Assembly: GCA_005784505.1 (NCBI GenBank) | Contig: VCAZ01000049.1 | Location: 797,001-861,000 of the forward strand | Direction of reading: 5' to 3' | Length of the DNA: 64,000 bases | DNA from: Bagarius yarrelli | Lineage: Eukaryota; Chordata; Actinopteri; Siluriformes; Sisoridae | Made by a program: the position numbers and the translations under genes | Part shown: piece after piece, positions 1 through 13,922 of the stretch | Position numbering within the stretch: position 1 is the stretch's first letter | Layout: each line of letters starts with the position of its first letter | The notes under the pieces: generated by a model | What the model was told of the DNA's origin: nothing | The model's database searches: none | What the model saw: the letters and a program-made list of their open reading frames with translations, nothing else

Positions 1-2844
1 GTATGTCAGAAATAAGGTTGGAATGGTGCAGGAATGGCTGTGATCTCTGTTGTGTGGACATTAGCGAACAGCGTAAGAGAATCTCAAGTCCCAGTGATGT
101 TTTCTTTTGCAGGAAAAATTCAAGATGTGTTCTTTCCTCTGAAACATAACCCAGAAAAAGGTCATGGTCTGGTCATTCCATGAAAGTCTTGAGTTTCTGT
201 CACTGAAGCTTGAAACAACACATTTGTACTAACCAAATGCAAGGAAAAAGTAGAGGGTGGGAGAACATCTCACTGGCTTGAACAGCCACTAAGGGTAAAT
301 GAACTCAGTGATACTGGCCAGACTGCAGCCGCTCATTATAGTGCTACATTAAACATGCCAGCCTTCATCTGCATCTTCACGCGGCACACTTTTTCTCACA
401 CTCATCTGTTCAGTAGCTGCTTTTAAAAGAATAGAATATGTACAGTGTTTTTCACTGGAGTACTCATATAACTAGCGTCTCGTAAAGAGAAGCTCCATAA
501 ATAACTACTAAAGGTATGACAATTTAAGATTTAGGAGCAACAAGGTGCTAGACTAAGTTTGTGCTGTGTAATTAGTGCACTTAAGTTCAAAATGCTGTTT
601 CTCATCCCCTCCCTTTCGCTCATAAATTGTATCATCAATTTTGCTGCATTTTCCTTTGACACCATTTCCAGAGAGTTTTTATGGCTTTGCTGCCAACGAA
701 GGCTCTCTCTGTATCTTTGACAGGAGAGGTGTGATTAACGATCCCTTTGCCGACCCTATCTGTGGCCTACACACAAATGTGTGCATACACATACACAAAA
801 TATACACAAACATATACATCACACACTCCCTATCTGTGATCTGTAGCCTAGAGAAAGAACTTTTCTTGTGCAGATGCTTAAATGGTAAACAAGGTTTCGA
901 ATGAGTACCTTTATTATTCGGTATGTATTTTCCAATGCAGTAGATTGTTTTTGAGGTAAAACATAGAAAACACACACAGCTATTTATGGAAGTAGTATGA
1001 CATCAAGTCAGTCTAAAGTTGTGGAAAAGAGGAAAATGTAGAAAGTTTACCAGGTAAGGGGCAGAGGTCTGGCCACAATCTTTGCACAGGTGATGCAAAG
1101 GAAAACAGGTATTTATGGCTACGGTCAGGTACCAAGTCAGCAAGTTCGTTCCAATTACAGACAAGATATTCTGGGAATCACTTGGTTTTTCAAAACTGGA
1201 ACTGAAATCAGTTTATCCCTAAGAAAGGCCACTTGAGTTGTTGGTGACCACAGGCACAGTTAATTAGTCAGCTAGAAATGCAGTACAGCACTCAAACAGG
1301 CACCAGTCAATAGTGCTGAATTAAAGGCCAGAATAGCAGTGCCTTAACCGCCATCTGCGGGTTGGAGGGGAGATCTGTGTATGCTTAGTTTCTGTGTATA
1401 TGTGTGTGTGTGTGTGCGTGTACGTGTGTGGGCATCTTGCTCAATTCTTTTGACCTGTGGGGACATTTGCCTGTTCAAAATGAATTCTAATCGAAGGGGC
1501 CTTTCTAGTTACATAGAATAATGATGTTAACGGAGTGTGTTTAGTACACAGTTAACTGGAGAAATGAGAAAACTCTACATGTAGACGATGCTCATCTAAA
1601 CCACCTAGCTAATTATTTTTCATACAAAAAAACAATTATTAGCCAGCACTGGTTGGTCTGCTACTGTGTATCTTTTTACTTATTCCTCCTCTCTGTTCTT
1701 TCACGTCTAAGATATAATTATACATGCCCAAGTATGATTATACGTTAGCTCTGGAATCTGGCCGGTTGCCTGTTTCCTGGCCTAGTCCATTTCATTCTCA
1801 AAGCCCTTTTCCTTGAAAGGCACCACAAAAACCATTTCATTCTCTCTCTCTCTTTAGATTAAACAGATTAGAGAGGAAAGGTAATCAGGGCTTCAATAAT
1901 GATATCTGTTTATTTTCTGCAGTGGCACACCAAGCAAAGTCTGGCTTTGAATCTGGCTACTCAGATGAGCTTTTTGTACACTTTTACTACACTTGCTCTA
2001 TGTGTAGGTGGTGTGAAGAAGCCTGATTAAATAAACTGTGTTTGTCTACTTTTAGCGTGAACCCATGCCTACTTTTTTTAAAGAACATACCCTGAATGAT
2101 GCACCAGTCTGTACAAGGCACTATATACACATTTACCCATTTATTCACAGCTAAAATATATCAACATATCAATAATTTCATATTTATACAGCAGATATTA
2201 CATGTATCAGTATACAGAAGTCTTTACATGAAAACATTTTAGGCTGAAATGGAAGGAATGAGGTGCTGGGATTAACTGGGTATTATTTAATGTTATTAAC
2301 AACATTAAAAACTAAAACCTTTTTCTGGCAATTATTTTTAAATAAAAACACAGTCTTAAAAATCTGCTTCTAAGATACCCAAAGCAGGTTATCTGTTTAT
2401 ACTAGTATTTTGGAGCATAAAATGTGGTGTGACTTATTTTTTAGAGCTATTATGATTCTAATAAAAAGTAGACATTAACACCTTGCCACTTGGCTTAAAT
2501 CTGACATCTACACAGATGGTTTACTGGACAGTGAGCCTAGGATTAGATAAGGAATTTTAATTATTGTTGCACAATAGCCGGTGAGAACTGTGATCAGCAG
2601 GAAGAAGATGGAAGAACTCGACACAGATCTCCCCTTTTACCATAGCTCTCTTGTCCAAGTTATCTTCAGATGTGACCTCTGCCAAGACTGCCTTCTACAT
2701 GGAGAAACACGACAAATCTGTGATGAGAAGATTAAGAAAATCTGCAAGACCCTCACCACTTCTGTGGCAAATCCTACACTGTCACAATATCCCTTCATCT
2801 CTGCAATCGTAATTCAAGAGAGCCTGTTTTCATCATGGATGGCC
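1..2844. other. Intergenic DNA, no gene seen
   Basis: AT-rich sequence with a short TG tract near 1393-1430. No splice-framed coding stretch or recognisable mobile element was found. Confidence 0.5.
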
Positions 2845-3850
2845 CATCTTGAAGAATCCTGCTCTGGATCAATCAGTCATTAACAGCTACAGTCCAATAT
2901 CTCTTCTGTCATTTTTTCCAACCAGAATTCGAACCAGTCCAAAATTCCAACCAGTCTGCCTACAAAGCAGCACACTCCACAGGGACTACCTTCTTGACAG
3001 CCACTAAAAAAACTACATGTTGTCAGATCAGCCAAACTGTGATCTGTCCTTTTTTTTAACCTTTCCACTGCGTTCGACACTTTTAACCAAAAGACTCTTC
3101 TGTACATAATCAAGAGACTTGGACTTTGTGGAGCAGTATGGCAGTGGTTTGCTTCCGCTTTTCTCCCTCTATACCCATTTATTCAGCTAAAGTTATTTCT
3201 TTACATTTGTTTTCCTACCACAGATATGCTGATGACACTTTACTCACCTTTTTTCTTTCCTTCTTCAGACACCACAGCTTTTGCTTAGATCTTGGCATGC
3301 CTGGCAGAAAAATCATTGTGGATGGCAGCTCATCTGATGAAACTTAACCCCAGGGGACTGCTCTTCATTCCAGTTGATTCTGCCCCATGCCAGGATCTTG
3401 AAATCATTGTGGACAATTTGCTAATCTCTTTATTTGACCACTGTTTGCAACCTTGGTTTAATCATGGACAATCAACTCTCCTTTTCTGCACATGTTGCTA
3501 ACTTAGCACCATTCTGCCGGTTTATCCTCTACATTTTAAGAATTTAATCATTTTTGTCCAATCAGGTCACTCAGTTGCTTGTTCAGTCTCTTGTAATTTT
3601 CTAAACTAGACTACTGCAACTTACTTCTGGCAGGTTGACCTCTAAGCAAAATTTGTTCTCGGCAGATGATTCAAAGGCAGCTGTGCAAGTTGTTTTCAAC
3701 CTTCCAAAAAATTTCACACATTACCCTACTGCCACACTCCCACCACTGGCTTCCTGTAGCACGCATCAGATCCAAAACACTGATTATTGCCTACAAAGCC
3801 AAAGATTGAGCAGCACCTTTTTATCCTAAAGCATTCATTGCTCATTGCAT
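2845..3850 (+). mobile_element. Decayed L2-type LINE, reverse transcriptase fragment
   Basis: Frameshifted but readable on the + strand. In order: WPILKNPALDQSVINSYSPI and SLLS (fingers region), a KAAHST-like segment, AFDTF, RLGLCGAVWQWF, the catalytic box as YADDT (about 3222-3238), then SKLDYCNLLLAG-like and HWLPV-like C-terminal stretches near 3600-3760. The order matches L2/CR1-clade RT. Multiple stops and indels make it a dead copy. The part just upstream (2581-2844) may belong to it but is not recognisable. Confidence 0.8.
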
Positions 3851-3894
3851 TGTACCGCGCTTCCTCAGATCCGCAATCAATGTAAATGCAATGC

Positions 3895-3993
3895 AAACGT
3901 CTTTATTTGTAACATATATTCTACAGCACAGTGAAATTTGTTCTTTGCATGTCCTATCTTAGAAAATTGGGGTCAGAGCGCATGGTCAGCTAC
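3895..3993. repeat. SINE-like interspersed repeat fragment
   Basis: CTTTATTTGTAACATATATT, then CAGTGAAATTTGTTCTTTGC and GGGGTCAGAGCGCATGGTCAGC, resembles the copy at 63830-63900 base for base over about 70 positions, and its first part matches 26283-26345. Same family, seen directly within the window. Confidence 0.75.
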
Positions 3994-4350
3994 AGTGCCT
4001 TAAAAAATTATTCAAACATCTTTTTCACAGTTTGTCACCTTACAAACACAAACTTAAATATGTTTTATTGAGATTTTATGTGATATACCAACACAAAGTA
4101 GCACATAATTGTGAAGTGGAACAAAAATTATATACAGGTTTCAACACTTTAATGTAAAAATCTGAAAAGTTTGGGGTGCATTCCTATTTAGCCCCCTGTA
4201 CTTTAATACCCCTAAATAAAATCCAGTGCAATCAATTGCCTTTCGAAGTCACTTAATCAATTAATAGAGTTAAGTTAAAAAAAAGGTTGGCAAATGGAAT
4301 ATTATTTTTTATAATCAGGCAGTTTAAAAGAACCAGGTTTAAATCAGGTT
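3993..4350. mobile_element. Tc1/mariner-like element, terminal fragment
   Basis: CAGTGCCTTAAAAAATTATTC followed by CACAGTTTGTCACCTTACAA, GAAGTGGAACAAAAATT and TTTAGCCCCCTGTACTTTAATACC. This is the order of the long terminal repeat region of a common fish Tc1-like family, as I recall it. No transposase sequence follows, so only the 5' end survives. Confidence 0.65.
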
Positions 4351-6111
4351 AAGGCCTAGATGTCTACAGCATGAATATTTGTGAATGTTTGCCTGAATTT
4401 GGTTTCTAATTACCTAATTTCCTGTTCAAGTCCCAAATAAATACACAGAGACTTGGAGAAACATTGTTGCATGCAAAGAAACGACATAATGGGTCACACA
4501 CATGGATACACACACAGAGTTTACTGGCAGCCTATGATAAGCCCACGCATCTCCACACGCCTCCCGGTTGTTGGTGTAATAGCTGTTATCTGCAGCACTA
4601 GTCTCTGGGAGGCAGATAAAAACCAGGCCGTTGTGTTTTTATCTATCTCGCTGAAAGTCAGCTATTGACACCATGCACTTTAGAGGAAATCTCACTCACT
4701 GGGATGAGTCTCGAATCTTTTCCTGCCTTGGATATATTACCTTGCATTTAAAGCTAGCAGCGAGCCGCATTTACACCACATGAAAGACCCGACATAGCTT
4801 TACTGAACATTATATATCATGCACAGATTATGTGCAAGGCACCTGTGATTCTGATTAGAGCATGCAATAGAAACAATGCCAAAACTAATTTGACACGCAC
4901 AATATAGTTTAACAGAAGTTGGTGACAGCTAGTGTAATTGCATCGTTGACAGGTGATTGAGACTGTCTATCCCACAATGTTGCTGAGAAAAAAGTCATGT
5001 TGCTATGCAGGCTGAACAATTCTATTGCTGGTTGAAGGTGGTTTGGACAAAGGAACAGCAGGCTTTAGTGGGCATCATAAGGGCCCTCCCGTCTCCAGCC
5101 CTACTCACAATAACAGCCTAAGTGTGAACAGCAGGTGACTCCCATTCAACACAGCCTGGGTTAATAAAGTCTCTCCACTAAGTCAATAAACAAGGCCTTG
5201 TTCACACACTGGCTAATTGTTTTGTGCTCCAGCCTGGGTGTTGAGTGGTGATGAGGGATGCCCGTTCCCCTGGAGTCTCTAACAGGGTCTTCAGCCATTC
5301 TGTTCCATCAGAGACCCTCGCAGTGACCCAGACTTCAGACAAATCCACTCACTCTCAGTCACCCAGGGACTGACCAGTTTATGCGTCTAGCCATTTTGGC
5401 TAGTACAACATGTATCCCTAGGAAACTCTGACATACTTTCCAGTTGCTTAAGCCTAAAAATGCTTGGGATTCTGCTCTCTGAACTGCATCTTATCTCTCT
5501 CTGTTCTCATTCCCTGCCTGTAGCACCAACAAAAAGCTCCACACACATCCAGAAAACTAATTGAGTGCAGGCAACAAGTAAAACAACCAAAGTAAAACAC
5601 AGATGTGCATTTAGTGTATTTAACAGTGTATTTATCATGTATGGCCCGGAGCAGGCCTAGTGGAATTACAGCACAGTGTGGTGTTAAGGACCTAGACTGC
5701 AGAAAGAGAACATCCTTATGATGACAATCTAGAAAAAAAGGAAAAAATCTAGAAAAATAGAAAAAAAGGAAAAAATATTATGCATTTTGGCATGCAAGCA
5801 CCTTTTAACCCTTTTCCTTATAAGATATGACATTTTCTACAGCATATTGACACCAAATTTTACCAAGGTCTACATTTCAGTTAATGTTATTTGTGAGGGT
5901 CTGGTGTTTTCAGATGTTTAATGGCAGCCTTTAGGGCAACCCTGAATATAATAAAGTGTCTACTGAAGATGAATAAAATAAGTCATATTACTCTGTAACT
6001 ACAGTGAATCTTGTAAGTAATGTATTCTATATGTTAGGAAAGTGAAAACCTACAACAGGTCCCAGGGGTTAATAGGTTTTTTAAATGGCTGAGAATGTCT
6101 CATCCTCTGTT

Positions 6112-6167
<56 letters not shown>

Positions 6168-7355
6168 TACGATTATCAGCTGTAAGGTCTGTTGTTAGGT
6201 TTGAGCAAATCCCCTTTGGTATCCTCACCAACCTGCTCCCTGACATATCTGGAATTTCTTTTCCTGTTTTGCCCTTTTGTTGTTGCTAAACTATGTACTG
6301 TTCTTGAAACACTATGCCAGCATCTCCTTCTACTCTTATGAGTTCATATGCACTGATACTTTTGTGATATGTGGAAGATGCTTTGCTCTCTTGTCCTACT
6401 TTTAAAACAAAAATTTGTTTAATGCACTTGAAATGTTGGATTGAATAATAGAAAATGGTACAGAATTAACAACCCCACGGTAATAGATATACTACCATTG
6501 TGCACTCCCACTTATATCAGTAGCAGAAATGCTTCCATGAACTCATAGAAGTCTGAATGTTTACTTGTACCAAATTTACTTCACTTGTACAAAATTTAAC
6601 TAACACCCAATCTTTCCATCCCACCTTTGCTGTGCCCAGAAATAATCAGTGGGTCTTAAACATGAGTCGATCCAAATAACATAACACACAGAACGCTATT
6701 ATCAACATTGCCTTAGTTCAGTCACCAGCATGATGGCTGACATGTTTTCTTACCCCTTTGCCTTAATTGATTTTCTTTCTTTTTCTCTCACTCTTTCCTT
6801 TATTCTCACTTTTAATCACCTGCTATCCTTTATCCTTTCTTATTTATCTCTCCATTTTTGGCCACTTTCAACTCTCGCTCTTTTTCGGCACTCTGTTTTT
6901 CCCCCCTGGATCCTGTAGGGGTTTTTTTTTGGTCTTGGTCTTTTCTTGGATCTTTTCCCCAGTCTGCCCCTTTAATATGAACACTGAGCACCTGCAAGTG
7001 CTCATTTTGAAGATGTTGCAGGCACAAGAATGTATGCGGTAAACACAAGAGAGCTATATTTATAATAAATCAGCTTTATGGGCCTCTGATGGAGGTGATA
7101 TCAGTGAAATTTATGCAGGGAGACCTCAGAGTTCTCAGCTAACAGCTGTGAGATAGCGCCTTCCCCTCAGCAGCCTGGTCTGGATAGACCCGGCTTCAGA
7201 AGGCAACAATATGGCCTCTGGGTCATGCAGCAGTAAGATGTGGTAACATAGTTGGATTTAGTAATAAAGTAGGATTAGGTGAGCTTGAAGATTTGACGTA
7301 TTAGTGGTATGAAGTACGGCTCTGCCTGTCTGCTGAGGAAAATAGCATTCCATTA
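4351..7355. other. Intergenic DNA, no gene seen
   Basis: Unique sequence with a 44-base CA array at 6124-6167 and an A-rich tandem patch (TCTAGAAAAAAAGGAAAAAA-like, 5730-5780). The interval 4900-5400 is more complex than average and could be a bmp4 enhancer, but nothing in it proves this. Confidence 0.45.
6124..6167. repeat. (CA)22 microsatellite
   Basis: 44 uninterrupted bases of AC repeat. Confidence 0.97.
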
Positions 7356-7363
7356 GTTATTAT

Positions 7364-7702
7364 CAGTGGCGTGCAGTCAGGGCCAGCAAGGCCTTCTCTG
7401 CTGGCCTAAACACTATCAGAAACTGACCTACATTTACAACCTAATTCTAAAAATTTTGTTATAAAATTGTATTAATTTATTCCCAACAGTTTATTTTCTT
7501 TTTTTCTTCGCATTTTCCTCAGCTGCACTGCTTCCAGTACATGTATGTGGATGAGGATTTTTTTTTGTCCAATCAGCTTTTAGTTTTAATGTGCTGCCAT
7601 GTAAATGTAATATGCCAAGGCCTTCAGAACACTCTCAATTTTTCTCAACTGAGGAGGAGAAATTACTATGGTCCCAGACATTATATATATATATATATAG
7701 AT

Positions 7703-7771
<69 letters not shown>

Positions 7772-7863
7772 TTTTGTATAATATAGACGTGACAGTCGTG
7801 GTATTAAGAGGTTATCAGTCGGTAAATTCCTACTGAAGGCAATAAATGCACAGCCCGTCACTG
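7364..7863. mobile_element. Short non-autonomous hAT element with internal AT microsatellite
   Basis: Ends CAGTGGCGTGCAGTCAGGGC at left and (reverse complement) CAGTGACGGGCTGTGCATTT at right form imperfect terminal inverted repeats. It is flanked by GTTATTAT (7356-7363) and GTTATTAC (7864-7871), an 8-bp target duplication with one mismatch, the hAT hallmark. No transposase is encoded. The interior (7681-7766) is an AT/TA array. Confidence 0.75.
7681..7766. repeat. AT-dinucleotide array inside the hAT element
   Basis: About 86 bases of TA repeats with AGATTA and TATT interruptions. Confidence 0.95.
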
Positions 7864-8846
7864 GTTATTACAGATCATCCTTTAGTGTTTATGTTTAAGC
7901 CTAGTACTGTCATCCAAAAACAACTTGAAAAATTACATTTGGATCCAAACAAAACACAGGTATGTAAATAAAAGTTGGTTTAACTATACCCTTGCCCACA
8001 CCCTGCCCAAATGTCTGGTTTCACCCCTGGCAAATATACAAATTGTGAGTCTTAAAGCAGTGATTTCACATTTCAAAGGTGTGTGGTTCAAATTACAAAC
8101 CTGATTCCTGCAGCTTGATGAAATTTGACCACTGTCCATTATTTGGTTTTCAGCAGATGCAAGCAATAATAACAATGGCTGTGGTTGAACTGTTGGAGGT
8201 GTCTTTAGTTAGAAGGCAAAACATGGCTGGGCAAAAAAATCAAGACCAAAATAGACACATAAATTTGACAGTACTTTACTACTGTATGACGTCAACTTAC
8301 TCTCATTCTGTCCTGCTAAAATAAGGCTGCCTGTATAAATGTTTGCTGTACTATCATCAAAACCCCCAAAAGGCTAAAGCTTTAATCATGTTACTGGAGA
8401 TTTGTGTGTAGCAGGGGAAGAGTGGGGGTGGTTTGTAGCTTAGCCAGTACACAGGTGTCTCCTTGGATCTGATTCCACCAATGAGTGAACCAGTGATAAT
8501 TATCAGTCGTTTACTGATGAACAGGCGGCAAATCTTCTTGTGGTTAAACCCTACACAAGCAGCTGCATATGGCAATTGCTTTTGATTCTCTTACTCAGGG
8601 TAAGGAATGAATAACAGATACACTGCAATAAAACTGCTCTTTTACAGGCTGCTAAAAGTTTAAATCCTGCTGGGAGGCTTAGTGTGGGCAAAGCTGGTAA
8701 TATGGCTAACCCCATACTCTGCAGACCTTGCTTAAGGTCCAGAGATGCTGCTTTTTTATTCTCTTATTGTTCCTTGCTCTTCCCTGCTGAGAAGAAGGCT
8801 CCCTGCAGATGGAGCAAGGTGTTTGTTGGGAAACCGATAGGGTAAT

Positions 8847-8862
8847 GCGCCAAATTTGGCGC
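8847..8862. promoter_or_regulatory. 16-bp palindrome GCGCCAAATTTGGCGC (dual E2F-like site)
   Basis: A perfect palindrome carrying TTTGGCGC on both strands, which fits the E2F consensus TTTSGCGC. A 12-bp palindrome CTAGGCGCCTAG lies 46 bases downstream (8908-8919). Function is inferred from motif only. Confidence 0.4.
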
Positions 8863-11800
8863 TCAACGTCAACTGGTTCTATGTTTCATCTGTTGCCGCG
8901 GTAACATCTAGGCGCCTAGTTGGTGCTTACCATTTTCGCTCCGATTTCTTCAGGGAAAAATGACAGGAGAGCAGGGAGTTAATGCGTACCTTTAAGTTGT
9001 CTCGAAGGTACGGAAGAGGAGGGGATTCATTACAGCATCCATTTAATTAAAAATGCCAATAATGTTAAGTACACACTTCATTTGTGGAAAATTATAGTTG
9101 TTGATTTTTTAACTCGTGCATAATATCTTTACATACATTGTGGAACAGAAATTTGGAAACTCCTTGAGTGGAACAATAATCTGCTATTTAGCAAATGTGT
9201 CCCCATTTATTTCTCAAGACACTGATTTATAGATACAGTCCTCATTTGTATTTTACTACTGAAACATTGGGCCTTATGTGTAAATTATTATGTTTGTATA
9301 TTTTCTGACAGTGGAAAGTCTTAGGTTAAATAGAAACAAGAAGCAGTGTAAGTTTAATTAGACCTGTTGGCTCTAAATTAGTTTTATGTGTAACATATAA
9401 GGACAAAGAACGATTTATTTGCTTTCGTAATTTATTATTTAATTTTTTTATTTGCTTGGATTTCTCCGACGACCACACATGCATTAAATGGACAAGTTTT
9501 GGGTCACCTGACTATCATATCCATTATGTATTTTTTTGGCAGTTCTATTCTAGTTTTAGTCTTGGCCCTTTAATAATCACTACAGTGTGAGTGTAATGGT
9601 GAGACACAACAATCAGATCAGGAACTGTTTGGGGAAGAGATGGTCGTGCAGAAGTGCTGGTAAGGTAATTACATACATTCGGCCATATACTGTACTGTAG
9701 TTTATAGCTTATTTATATGCTACTATATGGCTTAAGTTATATGCCATCATTGTTATCATCCCAAATAGAGCCAAATAGAATTAAAGCACCATTTTAAAGC
9801 ACAAATCTTTGGACTATGAGAAGAACTGCATAAAGTCCTCTGGCCTCTAGTGTATATTAAGACATTGAATCCTGATACAGTAATGCAGGAGTAAAATATA
9901 ACCTAAACAAAGCTCATTTCAACTTTCCCTATGCATAGAGCAGGCAAATCAAATTAAAGCATAGAAATAAACAAAGAAAAGGAACTTGTTTATAAAAGCT
10001 GAAATTGCCCTCATATGCAAAATGACCCATAATTGCACATGTACCCATAAATTACCTTTTTAATTAAACATTTAGAAAGAAATTAAAGGATGCAGGTCAG
10101 CTACAAACGGGGACTCTTTTAGAACCCCCTGGTATAGCCCCTACAAAAGCCTTTGTAATGCCCCCCCACCCTCACCCCCAACTAGAGGAAAAGTTTCAAG
10201 CTGATGGCAGGTTTGTACACTGTAGAGGGCATGCTCTTTAATAGAATGTTACAGTCAAGGTTTATATGTTTAGTTTGAGGTGGAAAGTCTTGGCAATTCA
10301 GCTGGCCATTTGGGGCATGGTGTGTATGTGTCTGTGTGTATTTCTGTGTGAGGTAGTATCAGTAAGTGGCTCTTCAAACAAGGCCAAGAGCAGACCCATA
10401 CTTACACAGAAAGCTATTTTGCCCCAACTTCTGCCAAGACATCCTGACCACTCCCAGAGCTTCAGCAGCGCTCGCCCTGGTAATTACATGCCGTCCGGAA
10501 AAGAGGCCGAGAGCGACTCTCTTTAAAGTGAGTCAAATATCCTCCTTGTTTAATTATGATTCTCAGGTCAAACCTGAAGCCTTTGGCTCATGCTGTTGCT
10601 CTTTTTAAATAAGTCTTCACATGCAATACATTGTGTCCCACAGAGAGACTGGAAATGTGGAAATGCAAGGAGGAGGGGCGGATGGGAAAGAGGTTAAACT
10701 GGTGATTTTTAATCTGGCATCCACAAAATGACCTAACTGCCTGACCGCACAGTGCTCCACCAAGCAGCAGAGATGACGTTGAGTTCTCTTTCTATAGCAT
10801 TTGCTTTAAATGTGTGACCTCATTGGGTGAGAGCTTAGCATCAGTGGGCCAACAATATAAATGTAAATATATATTATCTGAATCAAGATTTGTCTCAGTA
10901 GCCAATGATTTATTAAAACAATTTTTTTTAATGTAGTTGCCCACAGTAGGGTTTTGTGGTTTTGCAAAAAAACCCAAAACAACATGTCTTATATAATCTG
11001 TATAAAAACTCTCTGCACACACACTGTATTAGATTTGCATATTTAGCAGTTAATTAATGTTTAGTTTTAACAATCTAAACAGATTTAGTAAACAAACACT
11101 CATGACATCGACAGAGAATTCAATAAACTTTTTGTGATTAACTGTCAGTGCAGCTTTTTGACACTCACTTTTTACATCAACAGTGTTTTCTATCAATTAC
11201 TCACAGCTGCTCTCACAACATCCGTTGAGGTTGCGAATAAGGAATTGTTGCTGGAACATTTCACTCACAGCCCGTGCTGTTAACTATAAAACTAATCCCT
11301 TGACAATGTTTATTGCAAAAAAATTATTTTCTTTCAAACTCTTTTACACTGCTTTGTCAATGAGCTCATTCCAAAATATTATTGCACATGTGACTTAGGC
11401 TTTGTGTTTACTTTTGGGGTCATAGGAAAAGTTCTCTCCAGTGGATCCAACATGGCTATATTGTAATTCACATGGGTTTAATCACTCTTTCTGTCTTTTT
11501 GGTTAAGACTAAAGAGATAATCGCCTCACTGATTCACACACTGTCTTGCCAAAATCCCATGGTTCACCCACATCGGGATGTTAGCATATTCTGACTGCTT
11601 GGAATTCCTTCCTGCTGTCCAGAGAGCACACACTGTGTTTAAAAATGTGTTGGGCTCTTTCAAGTTTTATTTGAAAGTATGTAATTACATTCTTGAAAGA
11701 ATAACAGGCCCCCGGAGTGATTTATATTGAGTATTAAATGTCAAGGTTTGAAAAGACACAGTTAACACTTGCTCATCCACTTTTGAGGCCACTCAATAGC

Positions 11801-13887
11801 CTAAAATTTTAAAAGGACTTTAAGACATAGATGTGCAGCAGTGAAGATGATAATGCTGAGGTAAAAGCTATGAAAAAAAAGCAAATGCTTTTATATTACG
11901 TAATTTGATGCATTTCTAATTTTTATATTTCGGAATACTATAATAGACTAAATAGACTACAATCAATTATAATCATTTACAATTTATCGGACATGATATC
12001 TTTTAACTACGACATGTGTAGTTGAGTGACAGGCTATCATCAGGTCATAAACTAAGACACTGCATGATGCCTGTAAATTTAACATTGCTCTGGTCTCACT
12101 ATGTCAATCTGTTCCTCCAGATTAAAATACTATCTTTAAGTGGCACACCAGTCCCTGATAAAAAAGCTTTTTAATCCATTGAGAAAAGTCCCCTCTGTAA
12201 CCCCCACTAGCAAAGCAGACAAGTATAGCTGCTGCAGTCTTTGAAGGGTCTGGAGAGTGTCGTGGCAGCTAACTAAAAAAGGCTCAGAACACCGTACTCT
12301 TCAGCAAACAGTTCTGATAACATCTGCCAGGAGCTGCTTAGCACCGGTGACAGGAGGCGGAAGATGGAAGGAGATGGAAAGACATTAGAAGCCTGTTAGT
12401 TACTTAGCTCAAGAGAGGCCAGTCAATCCTTCCATCTCTCTGCCAGCTGTAAAACTGAATATCAAAGAAAATGTCAGCATCATGTATATCTCAAGAAACA
12501 TTGCTGCAATTGGGATGCTATTAAAAAATGACCATTAACAATTCCAACAAATAAGCTCTCTAACAAATGTATTAGTATGTCATAAAAATTATATCCCAAT
12601 TTATTGTAAATTAAACTATTGTCATAGAAAATTGCATTATTACTGTTTAGAACTGAAGTAGTAATAAGTTATTAATTTCTGGAAAATATAAACAAAAATA
12701 CTGGTCAAATGCAATATGTCAAAATCTTCAGAAATCATGAAATCTTCTAGCTTTCATAAAATACAATGTAAATTATGTGTCTTGTTCCAGGTATCCCAGA
12801 ATAAAGAATCTTTTTACTGTGCAGATTAAAGTATAACATAACACTGTTTAAAATGTATTATCTGTATGGACATGACAGAGAGAGGTGCTGATACTTTACT
12901 GATCTAAACCTGGGGGAAAAATTGCAACAACCTGGGAAAATTCTGGCAGACTAGCCCCATCATTTCCTTAAAGTTTACCTTTTGACTCTGAAGTTTACAT
13001 GCCATTTCCATCACACGGATTAAAATAGTTTGCCCAATCCTCCATTCTCCTCCCCTGCAAACACCAAAACCTCAGAGTACTTACAGACTTTAAGAGCCGT
13101 GAGCTGAGTTGGAAGGATTAGGACTGTTCTTAGTGCGGCTCATGACATTACAGGTGGCCAAAATGAAGCTGGACCCAAAGAATGTTCCAGCAAAAAAGAA
13201 GCCGCCGCGAAAGCTGTGTTTGATCAATGAGAATGGCGCGTGTCTCCACAAGCGAGCAGATTGACTGGAGAGAAGAACGGCCAGAGAAGCTGGTGCTGAC
13301 CGAGGGGAGAGAAGAACAGAGAGAGAAGTAAGGTGTGTTGTGAGATTGCACAGAAAGTCTTCTTTCTAACATCACCTTTGAGCTGCTGTTGATTGTGAAA
13401 GAAAGTTTACACTTTAGAAGATTTTAAGCTTGATTTATCCAGCCTCATTGACTCATATTTGCCTCCCACACAGCAATGTGCTTCTGACCTCTACAGTTAC
13501 CATATAGAAAATGTCACACCTCTTTAATCACATGACACTAGGTAGAAATATAAAAACGTTTTGGAAACGCAGACCCAAGGACCAAGCAGCTGATGATTCA
13601 TGTGCCTTCTTCAGAACCTAACACCGAACATGGCAGTATAAAAGAAGTTCAGGACAGACTAAAATTACCTTTTTAAATGTATTAGTAGTTGCATTGATTT
13701 TGTAGTATCAGGGTTTAAATGTTTAATATAAAGTTGACTTGGCCATAAAGAAAAGCTAAACGGTGGTAGGGAACCTATATTCCCGCCTGCACATAATGCC
13801 TGCAGCAGAACCACCCACGGGAAGCAATCTCTCTGTGATCTCAGGAGGCTAAGCCTGGTCAACGCCTCAGAGCACACCTCAATTACG

Positions 13888-13922
13888 TACACACACACAC
13901 ACACACGCACACACACACACAC
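13888..13922. repeat. (CA)n microsatellite
   Basis: AC array with one CG interruption. Confidence 0.95.

Noticed and set aside
13160..13340. Possible coding exon (KKPPRKLCLINE-like reading)
   Set aside because: The reading is short, lacks a good acceptor/donor pair and has no recognisable homologue; left as possible noncoding element.
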